Positions 16,191 through 22,879 of a stretch of DNA of 35,746 nt are shown here, piece after piece. The position numbers and the translations under genes were made by a program. The notes beneath the pieces were generated by a model. The model searched no databases, was not told where the DNA came from, and saw only the letters and a program-made list of their open reading frames with translations. Origin of the DNA: Verrucomicrobiia bacterium (GTDB taxonomy: Bacteria; Verrucomicrobiota; Verrucomicrobiia; Verrucomicrobiales; DEV007); contig JAUIAH010000052.1 in NCBI GenBank assembly GCA_030425385.1, positions 1-35,746 of the forward strand, in the 5' to 3' direction. The number at the start of each line of letters is the position of its first letter. Positions within the stretch are counted from its first letter, which is position 1.

Positions 16191-17162
16191 CTATGCCATT
16201 GTATGGATGGGATCTGGCAGGTCGGTGGACTCAGCCACGGGTATCCAAGAGAGCATCTTTTCAAGGACAAGCCCCGCACAACGATCAGCCTCACATGGGA
16301 AGGACCGCAATCCCCAATCGTCACCGGCACGGTTCCAATGAGCAGCGTCTGCTATGAACCCCTCGTCCCGCAGATTTGCCACGGCCCGAACGAGCCGATG
16401 CTTGGGCGACCGAGTGGGGACATCAAGGATAGTAGTGACAGCGCCTGAGGTGAGCGCTTCGAAGATCATCGACATGCTATCTGCAGAGACACAGACATGT
16501 TGACTCGCACGCAGATGATCGGCCACCCACCCAGTATGCGTTTCCTCCGCGGGAACAACTGTGAGGCAAGCGCGCTCTCGCTCCAATCCCCGCAAATGTC
16601 GAAGGGTCGTCGCTGGCGTCCGACGGGAAGTGGTCAGTTTCCACTCAATTTCCTGTCCCGCAAGAATGGTTTCGATCTGTGATAGAATCCGATCTTCTTT
16701 CCAATGAAATGCTTTGGAAGGCCCTCCAATGAGCATGGTCCCTCGACCTTCTCCTTGCCTGGGCATGGCTGGCCGAATCTTGTTGAGCATCCCTTTTGTC
16801 GTGATCACACGAGAGCTCTCCTTCATGCCATCATGTTCGGGCACCAATACGAGATCGAAGCACTGCACGGGCAAACTTGGGCGCATCAGAACCAACGAGC
16901 GGCCTCCAAACCAATGCCTCGCTAGGATCAGGGCAAGATGCGTCGCATGCCCAGCACCGACGATCATGTCAGGGAGGGGCAGCCGCCTACCCTCCCTCGC
17001 GACGGTCTCCAGTCTCTGAACGACAGAATGCGTTGCGAGGCACGGAATTTCAAACACTTGCAAAGGCGTTCGGCGTGCCACCGATTGGAGCAGGCCAGCC
17101 GATTGTGTTTCGTGGCCTGGCTTACCATCCATGAGTCGCCAAATGATCATTGAAGACATCAT
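16191..17162 (-). CDS. ELM1-family (DUF1022) protein, second copy
   Basis: A 323-residue protein of the same ELM1-like family as the one at 12060-13121 but clearly divergent. Shared features are IIWRLMDGKPGHETQSAGL at the start, MIVGAGHATHLALILARH, VLVPEHD, MLIGGPSKAFHW, KLTTSRRTPATTLRHL and SADSMSMIFEALTSGAV. Finding the family at both ends of the GT4/neu block suggests two non-redundant steps in one glycan pathway. The start could be ATG 17162, 17159 or 17150; the GGGGA just upstream fits the third best, but the conserved domain begins in all cases. It is first in the leftward run with the two GT4 genes. The molecular activity is unknown. Confidence 0.83.
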   Translation of the reverse strand: MMSSMIIWRLMDGKPGHETQSAGLLQSVARRTPLQVFEIPCLATHSVVQRLETVAREGRRLPLPDMIVGAGHATHLALILARHWFGGRSLVLMRPSLPVQCFDLVLVPEHDGMKESSRVITTKGMLNKIRPAMPRQGEGRGTMLIGGPSKAFHWKEDRILSQIETILAGQEIEWKLTTSRRTPATTLRHLRGLERERACLTVVPAEETHTGWVADHLRASQHVCVSADSMSMIFEALTSGAVTTILDVPTRSPKHRLVRAVANLRDEGFIADAAHWNRAGDDWGLRSFPCEADRCAGLVLEKMLSWIPVAESTDLPDPIHTMA

Positions 17163-17476
17163 TCCCCAATTCAGCTCTAAGAGAACTGCTACCGTGTAGC
17201 ATCTTTGCCAGACATCGCGAAAGTGTAAGTGACAGATTAGCCCTATTGGCGCAAATGACAGAATCGCTCACGACACGGGGTCCATGTCCGAAGATTTCGC
17301 CAGATTGATGCGCACGACCACCGTCAGCGAGCAGATGCTCCTGAAACCAGCCCGCTTTCTCTAACCACTGGAATCAATGTCACACTCAAAAGCTTGTGCC
17401 ATTGCCAAGAAGCGGCTTGCCTGGCTCCGTGACGACGTTGTCACGCAATCAACCTTGAAACCCAACAGACACCACT
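17163..17476. other. Divergent intergenic region, no gene seen
   Basis: This 314-base stretch separates the leftward ELM1/GT4 unit from the rightward H1-like gene and presumably holds both promoters, but I see no strong -35/-10 pair. It contains a direct repeat: GTGACAGATT at 17229-17238 and ATGACAGAAT at 17255-17264, with a 26-base period. Such spaced repeats can be regulator sites or the inner terminal repeats of an IS21-like element; neither can be shown here. Confidence 0.4.
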
Positions 17477-17782
17477 ATGGCCAAGAAGAAGAAGGACTCT
17501 AAGAAAGCCAAATCCAAAGCAAAGGACACCAAGAAGAAAGCCGCCAAACGCAAGGCTCTCGCCAAGAAGAAAGCCGCTAAGAAGAAGCGTTCTGTGATCA
17601 AGAAGAAGAAGGCCATCGCCAAGAAGAAGGCCGCCGCCAAGAAGAAAGCGGTTCGCAAGAAGAGGGCTGCCGCAAAGAAGAAAGCCGCTCGCAAGAAGAA
17701 GAAGGCTGCAGCCAAGAAGAAAGCCGCCCGAAAGAAGAAAGCTCGCGCCAAGAAGAAGACTTCCAAGCGCAAGAAGAAGTAA
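17477..17782 (+). CDS. Histone H1-like Lys/Ala-rich DNA-binding protein
   Basis: A 101-residue protein made almost wholly of Lys, Ala and Arg in KKKA / AAKKKAA units, with a few Ser, Thr, Val and Ile. It has no globular domain and resembles the C-terminal tail of eukaryotic histone H1 and the bacterial H1-like proteins of Chlamydiota and Verrucomicrobiota. It should bind DNA or RNA without sequence specificity and compact the nucleoid, or neutralise other polyanions. ATG 17477 follows CACCACT with no Shine-Dalgarno sequence. The gene is a purine-rich AAG/AAA tract, so long open frames appear on the other strand; these are artefacts. A GAAGAAG/CTTCTTC inverted repeat (17773-17779 with 17787-17793) spans the stop codon. 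The next gene converges on it. Confidence 0.85.
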   Translation: MAKKKKDSKKAKSKAKDTKKKAAKRKALAKKKAAKKKRSVIKKKKAIAKKKAAAKKKAVRKKRAAAKKKAARKKKKAAAKKKAARKKKARAKKKTSKRKKK

Positions 17783-17817
17783 TAGACTTCTTCCGAGTCG
17801 GCGTCGGCTGTTGGGCA

Positions 17818-20800
17818 TCAGTCGGCGCCGCCTTCGTCCTCCCCCTCAATGGACGGCGTACGATACTCCACCCTCAGCCGCGCATATCGGCTCTTATCGT
17901 TGGGAAATGCCGCCAAGCTTGAAACCAGCCAGTTTTGAAGGTCCGTCGAGGTTTCCCATTGAATCGTAATCCCGGCAGGAATTGATTCCCCACCTCCGAG
18001 CGCATGCATGGGTATCGCCCCCTCGCCAGCAATCGCTACGAGCGATTCCACACGATTGCGCACGGTAGGATCGAGCCCCAAGGCATACTCAATCACATTC
18101 ACAAAGCCATCTTGATCGGGATCGGCAGTTCCCCCCACGATCGCCTCATTGCCCAGCGCCTCTTCTGAGAAGGCTCGCTCCACCCAAATAAGATAAGGAT
18201 CGGGATCAGGATCAGGATCAGGATCAGGATCAGGATCAGGATCAGGATCAGGATCAGGATCAGGATCAGGATCAGGATCAGGATCAGGATCAGGATCAGG
18301 ATCAGGATCCGATGTCACCTCGAACACCTCCCCATTGCTTCGGAACCCTGGCGAATACCCCACGCTCGATACCTGGGAATGAAGTAGCCACTCCCCTTCC
18401 ACATCAGGAAACCGCGTGAGCGCGATTCCCTCTAACACTTCGTTCCCATAACCAATGCGCCAGAGCTCCCTGCCAATGGCGTCTTTCAAGAGAATCTCGT
18501 CCCCACCGTTTCGCAGGCGAAGGCTACCTGTCGAGGCCGTTTGCACGAAGGCCGTGGGATGATCGATTTCACCGAAGGCTCCTCCGTAGAGCACCATCGC
18601 TTCTCCCGCTCGAAGCACGCTTCCTGCAGGAAACACGTGTCGTTCTGCCTGTCCGGATCCGGTCGTCCAAATCGACCATCCTGACATATCCACCGATTCA
18701 TCACTTCGGTTGACGAGTTCGAGATACTCTTCTTCCAGCGAGGCGTATTCGCCATCCCCGTTGACATCCACCCCGCTCGCGGGATGGGGCAGCAACTCAT
18801 TGAGAACGACCGGTGCGACAGATGCCAATTCAACGCTCCCCTCAATTCGCTTCAACTGTGTTTGCCCACGGCGGACTCGATCGTCCAGTTCGCCGATCGC
18901 CTCCAAGGAGATGTTTGCGAGAGCCGCGTCCATGAGCCGATGCTCAATCACCATCGATTCGGCTGACACGTCGATCACGGTGTACCCATGGGCATCCGCT
19001 TCCATCAATTCAGCATCGAGCGAATAGTGGTCGACCAGCAGCTTCGTTTTATCGAGGAAGCGTTCTCGCGTCACGCGCTCGAAGCGGAAAGGAGCGAGAA
19101 ACTCTGCTGATAGTTGAGCCTCCACACTTTCCACCCACGCTTCTATCTCGTCGCGAAAGGTTCCTCCCATCCCTGGAGGCACGGCAAACTCATGCGCCGT
19201 CTTTCCGCTAGGACCTTGGCTGAAATGATTCACAGCGCCCAAGTTTCCACCCGAAAGAGCGACCGCACCGTGTTCAGCCATCATGGTAAGGAGTGCCCCT
19301 TGGGACGTGGGGAATCCAGCCAGGCTGTCCGCACTAAGCAGTTTGCTAGGGAGGGCGTCATCGGGAAGCGTCACCGCCACCATCTCGTCTTCCACGAATG
19401 CCTGCTGGGGCGGCGACACCGCCTTGGGAAGATCTCCGAAACCAGCCTGCAGTGACACCAAGCCATCAGGAAAGATCACGAGAGGCCACGACATAGGCGC
19501 CTGCGCAAGCCTTCCCTCAAGCCATTGGCGCTGCGCAATTCCTAACACAGACCTACCAGGAGCCATCGCGGCCGCATACCAATGAAATGCCTCGGCCACG
19601 ACGCGCTCGCGCGCACCCACCGCGGTGAAATATGCCTGCTTCCCCAGCCCCTGGAAGGACAGCCCGCGAGGCGCGGCTTCCAACTGCGCCTCCGAGAAAA
19701 GCTGGTCTTCTCCCTGACGGATGAGCAAGTGATTGAGGAAATCCATGCTGACCAGTCCTTGCATCGCCCTCGAGGCATAAGCCGACGCATCCACGCTAAC
19801 ATTACCCACCTGCTCTAACTCCTGTATCAAGACGGCTTCCAGGTGCTGTCGGACGCTTCTTTGACCGATCGCCTCCACGGGCTCGTCATAGACAGGCAAA
19901 TCAAGATCGACGTAGGGATCCAACCACTCATCGCCAAGATCTGCTCCCAGGGCCACCAGCGCCTCGTGCCTCAGAACGACTGTTCCAGGAAACCCATCCT
20001 CTGGCACGAGATGATCCGGACGAAAGGAACGCGTGTCTGTGAGAATCACCTCCACCACACCGGCAAAGGAGAATGCACGATAGATACGCGCATTTGGAAA
20101 CAAGGTAGCCTCAGTGATTGCGAACGCGAACCCGTCGGGATGAAGTCCAATTTCCGATGGAAGATACTCCATCCATGCTTGTTCTGCCGCTCGTTTGCGA
20201 TCGCCGTTCTCTGATTCAACCGCCGCCCCATCTTCCTCGACAAGCGTTCCCTGCCAATGCGCCTCGCTAAAGGCTCCGTCATTCCAAACCGCTATCATTG
20301 GCACGCGCTCGTGAAGTTGGATCATTTCCGGTGCGGCGCGGGCTTGACGATATAGACGTCGATAGTCCTCCAGCGTCACGGCTCCTCGCGTCCCAGCACG
20401 TCCCAAGTAGTTGCCCAAATGAATCACCGCGTCGAGGTCCATCGCCTCCTCCGAAAGATGCGTCAGCGCATGCACTTGTTGCGCAAGCGTACCTGTGTGT
20501 TGGACGCAGGCAAACCGGGCCACGCCATCGATGGAGGCGGTCTTGGTCCTCCCGATCGCCGATCGATTCTCTCCCTGGGCAAACTGATAGTAGTATGAGG
20601 TCCCCGGCTCCAACAAGCTAACTTTCACTTTCACACAGCCATCATGTTCGGCCTGTAAGGAGAGGGGGATCACCTCGCCGTCTAAGACTTGTGCGCTCCC
20701 CACCTCGCGATCGTCTCCCTGGGAAGTGATGACCAACGAAACAGGAATCTCTTTGTCCGCCACTCTCGTCCACAACACCACGCTATCCGCCCGCGGATCA

Positions 20801-20898
20801 CCCGATGCCACGGAGAGAGGAAAGGCCTCCGTGACCCCTCCCGTGACGTCTTGGGGGTGTATCAAAGTCAGCAAGAGAAGGGCAGATACGATCCTCAT
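17818..20898 (-). CDS. Secreted PhoD-fold protein with lamin-tail domain and DP repeat; likely pseudoenzyme
   Basis: About 1026 residues from ATG 20898, which opens a signal peptide (MRIVSALLLLTLIHP); an open frame to 21021 exists but would bury it. Residues about 26-120 match the PhoD N-terminal domain (FPLSVASGDPRADSVVLWTR), and about 125-690 follow the PhoD metallophosphatase layout. The expected metal ligands are changed: HLGDY is HLGNY (159-163), WDDHE is WNDGA (205-209), and the SGDVH motif reads SGGNL. Only the CVQ cysteine (131) remains. A lamin-tail domain (about 692-830, VVLNELLPHP, EYLELVNRS, MSGWSIW) follows, then about 19 Asp-Pro repeats (about 862-900), and an EF-hand-like DPDQDGFVNVIEYALGLDP. 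It is probably extracellular, with binding more likely than catalysis. Confidence 0.85.
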   Translation of the reverse strand: MRIVSALLLLTLIHPQDVTGGVTEAFPLSVASGDPRADSVVLWTRVADKEIPVSLVITSQGDDREVGSAQVLDGEVIPLSLQAEHDGCVKVKVSLLEPGTSYYYQFAQGENRSAIGRTKTASIDGVARFACVQHTGTLAQQVHALTHLSEEAMDLDAVIHLGNYLGRAGTRGAVTLEDYRRLYRQARAAPEMIQLHERVPMIAVWNDGAFSEAHWQGTLVEEDGAAVESENGDRKRAAEQAWMEYLPSEIGLHPDGFAFAITEATLFPNARIYRAFSFAGVVEVILTDTRSFRPDHLVPEDGFPGTVVLRHEALVALGADLGDEWLDPYVDLDLPVYDEPVEAIGQRSVRQHLEAVLIQELEQVGNVSVDASAYASRAMQGLVSMDFLNHLLIRQGEDQLFSEAQLEAAPRGLSFQGLGKQAYFTAVGARERVVAEAFHWYAAAMAPGRSVLGIAQRQWLEGRLAQAPMSWPLVIFPDGLVSLQAGFGDLPKAVSPPQQAFVEDEMVAVTLPDDALPSKLLSADSLAGFPTSQGALLTMMAEHGAVALSGGNLGAVNHFSQGPSGKTAHEFAVPPGMGGTFRDEIEAWVESVEAQLSAEFLAPFRFERVTRERFLDKTKLLVDHYSLDAELMEADAHGYTVIDVSAESMVIEHRLMDAALANISLEAIGELDDRVRRGQTQLKRIEGSVELASVAPVVLNELLPHPASGVDVNGDGEYASLEEEYLELVNRSDESVDMSGWSIWTTGSGQAERHVFPAGSVLRAGEAMVLYGGAFGEIDHPTAFVQTASTGSLRLRNGGDEILLKDAIGRELWRIGYGNEVLEGIALTRFPDVEGEWLLHSQVSSVGYSPGFRSNGEVFEVTSDPDPDPDPDPDPDPDPDPDPDPDPDPDPDPDPDPDPDPYLIWVERAFSEEALGNEAIVGGTADPDQDGFVNVIEYALGLDPTVRNRVESLVAIAGEGAIPMHALGGGESIPAGITIQWETSTDLQNWLVSSLAAFPNDKSRYARLRVEYRTPSIEGEDEGGAD
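18197..18310. repeat. GGATCA hexanucleotide tandem repeat (Asp-Pro tract)
   Basis: Seventeen perfect GGATCA units (18203-18304) flanked by GGATCG (18197-18202) and GGATCC (18305-18310), all in frame in the PhoD-like gene, where each unit codes for one Asp-Pro. Codons are uniform although synonyms exist, which points to recent slippage expansion. Each unit carries a GATC site. Six bases per unit keeps length changes in frame, so linker length could vary between strains. Confidence 0.97.
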
Positions 20899-20952
20899 GG
20901 GAATGAATTGATTGGGGATAACGTGAATCGAACCACAGGGGACAAACAGAAT

Positions 20953-21017
20953 CACCAAAGAGATGTGACATTTCCCATGCACACCAAAGGAGGCCACAAG
21001 AGAAATGTGGCAATTCC
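20953..21017. repeat. Imperfect direct repeats upstream of the PhoD-like gene
   Basis: CACCAAAGAGATGTGACATTTCC (20953-20975, written here by position with key core ATGTGACATT) recurs imperfectly at 20994-21017 with core ATGTGGCAATT, and partial copies begin at about 20934 and 20982. If read as protein on the minus strand they give a repeated CHISLV, which is why an N-terminal extension of the next gene seems spurious. They could be regulator sites or the multiple terminal repeats of a lost IS21-like element. Confidence 0.5.
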
Positions 21018-21140
21018 GCAATCCAGACCTTTTCCCATCTGACGAAACTGGCTCATTCGCAATTATTAAATAATGTTAGTTTACGAAAACGACAGCTACA
21101 GCAACCACCGTGAAGATGCCGTCACAATGACCTCTCCGCA

Positions 21141-21170
21141 TTGACGAGGCTGCCTCATTTCTCCATTAAT
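21141..21170 (+). promoter_or_regulatory. Candidate sigma-70-like promoter for the PhoX-like gene
   Basis: TTGACG (21141-21146) is separated by 18 bases from ATTAAT (21165-21170), a fair -35 and a weak -10. A transcript starting near 21177 would have a leader of about 64 bases before ATG 21241. The near-palindrome ATTATTAAATAAT at about 21061-21073 lies further upstream and might be an operator. No clear Pho box was seen. Confidence 0.3.
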
Positions 21171-21240
21171 GCCCTGGCTAGCGGATACCTAAACCAATCC
21201 TACCATTCGCACCATTCAACCAGACGACACCATCCGATAC

Positions 21241-22779
21241 ATGAAGAAACTTACTAACACTTGCTTAGCAATGGGCCTGACACTTGCAGCGACGGCCCCC
21301 GCTCAAGCAGGCTTCAAGACTGGAATTAAGCCTTATCTGAAGGCAACTCCTGAAGGCGACTACACCATTGAGGCGATCCTCAGCGTGGGCGACAAGATTC
21401 CCTGGACGGGGGACGAGACGAAAGAGTATCAGATGCCAGGTCTCCCTGACGGGATGGGCATCTACAAAGACCCAGAGACCGGCGACGGCGTGCTCATTGT
21501 GAATCACGAGATCACGAGTGGCAGCTTCTCGCAGCCGGTGGTGGGTGAAGATCGCTACGTTGGTTCGCTCGTCTCGAAGATCATTCTCGATCCCACCGAT
21601 GGCTCTGTGAAATCAGCAGCCCTTGCCTATGACCGTCTCTTCGTCTCACACTACTCGGTGGGCTCTCCTGGACGTGCTGATGAGAATGGCATTCAGCGTG
21701 GCAACAACGGCTTCACCCGTTTCTGCTCGGGCTACTACGCGGGCACTGAGCACGGCTTCGATCGCCCTCTCTACTTTACCAATGAGGAAAGTAGTAGTGG
21801 CACTTTCGACGACATCCAAGGTGCTCAAGCTGTCGTGGTCGCTGATGGACGCCTTCACACTTTGCCAGCTCTCGGTTACGTGGCACGCGAGAACACGGTG
21901 CCTCAGCCCCGGCAAGACATGAACACGGTGATCCTCTCCACAGAGGACCGCGGCTATCCCAGCTACCTCTACATGTTCGTCGGCGTGAAAGACCCCGTCT
22001 CACGCCGTGTGCTCACGAAGAACGGTCTCGACGAGGGCACCATCTACGTGCTCGGCTCCAATGATCCTGCTCAAAACACGGCTCCGACGTTTCGCAAAGG
22101 GTCCGTGTCCGCCCGCTGGATTGAAGTGCCCAATGGGGACGAGCTCACTCACAATGAACTCAAAGCTTGGGCTGGTGAGAACGGTGGCTTTCAGTTTGTC
22201 CGCTTGGAAGACGTTGAATTCCGCAAGGATAATCCAAACGAAGCTTACTTCGTTGCCACCGGTGGATCCGGTCCTGCCGACGCCAATCAGATGGGCCGCA
22301 TGTATCGCCTCACACTCAATGATGATCCAACCAAAGACGCCCAATTGGACATCGTCTACAATGCGGACTCCTTGGAGGCCGCAGATGGTAGCTTCCAGCC
22401 GCAACTGTTCTTCAACGCCATGAGCCCTGACAATCTTGGCATCAACAATCGTTACGTCATGGTTCAAGAAGACCGCAACGGCACGATCCAGTCGATGCTC
22501 AACATCATTGGTCGTGACGGCAGCATCTTCAGCTATGACCTTCAAAACGGCATGGCAGCCAAGCGCGAGGCGGAGCTCAACCAGCCCAACCGCTTCGGCA
22601 TCACGCAAAACCTCGGACAGTGGGAGTCTTCTGGAATCACCGATGCTTCCTCGGTCTTCGGAGCCAACACCTGGATCGTCAACGTCCAAGCCCATGGTGG
22701 CATTCCTTCCGAAGAGACGGAATTCCGCTTCATCACGCCTGAAGACGGACAGATCCTCATCATGCGCCCCAAGAGCTAA
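21241..22779 (+). CDS. PhoX / DUF839 family secreted phosphatase-like protein
   Basis: A 512-residue protein with a classic Sec signal peptide ending AQA about residue 23. The mature part belongs to the DUF839/PhoX beta-propeller family of calcium- and iron-dependent phosphatases. Family stretches include GIYKDPETGDGVLIVNHEI, FTRFCSGYYAG, YFTNEESSSGTFDD, VILSTEDRGYPSYLYMFVG, GTIYVLGSNDP, YFVATGG and WESSGITDASSVFGANTWIVNVQAHG near the end. The mature protein probably releases phosphate from organic phosphoesters in the periplasm or outside, but close DUF839 relatives are uncharacterised, so the substrate is not assured. It is transcribed away from the PhoD-like gene, so the two may share a regulatory region, and it is followed by a strong terminator. 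Confidence 0.85.
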   Translation: MKKLTNTCLAMGLTLAATAPAQAGFKTGIKPYLKATPEGDYTIEAILSVGDKIPWTGDETKEYQMPGLPDGMGIYKDPETGDGVLIVNHEITSGSFSQPVVGEDRYVGSLVSKIILDPTDGSVKSAALAYDRLFVSHYSVGSPGRADENGIQRGNNGFTRFCSGYYAGTEHGFDRPLYFTNEESSSGTFDDIQGAQAVVVADGRLHTLPALGYVARENTVPQPRQDMNTVILSTEDRGYPSYLYMFVGVKDPVSRRVLTKNGLDEGTIYVLGSNDPAQNTAPTFRKGSVSARWIEVPNGDELTHNELKAWAGENGGFQFVRLEDVEFRKDNPNEAYFVATGGSGPADANQMGRMYRLTLNDDPTKDAQLDIVYNADSLEAADGSFQPQLFFNAMSPDNLGINNRYVMVQEDRNGTIQSMLNIIGRDGSIFSYDLQNGMAAKREAELNQPNRFGITQNLGQWESSGITDASSVFGANTWIVNVQAHGGIPSEETEFRFITPEDGQILIMRPKS

Positions 22780-22818
22780 GAGTTGACGAAACCGTTTCTT
22801 AGTTAGCCTCGCTAGACT

Positions 22819-22857
22819 GGATGGCTCGCCGGAAGATCTCCGGCGAGCCATCCTTTC
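22819..22857 (+). terminator. Strong hairpin terminator after the PhoX-like gene
   Basis: A perfect 15-base-pair stem, 22819-22833 with 22839-22853 (GGATGGCTCGCCGGA and its complement), closes on a 5-base loop AGATC and is followed by TTTC. The stem is long and GC-rich but the T-run is short. It lies 40 bases after the stop and insulates the PhoX-like gene from the SPFH operon. Confidence 0.85.
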
Positions 22858-22879
22858 ATTACCACCACATCCTCAACCC

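Noticed and set aside
17441-17818. Leu/Phe-rich minus-strand frames that look like membrane proteins
   Set aside because: They are the complement of the AAG-rich H1-like gene; TTC/CTT runs mimic hydrophobic segments.
18197-18310. Possible CRISPR array
   Set aside because: The units are contiguous hexamers without spacers, inside a coding frame.
20899-21021. N-terminal extension of the PhoD-like protein (41 residues)
   Set aside because: It would place a signal peptide internally and is coded by the direct repeats; ATG 20898 gives a normal signal peptide.
22000-22851. Minus-strand open frame of 283 residues
   Set aside because: It is antisense to the PhoX-like gene, runs into the terminator and shows no family motif.
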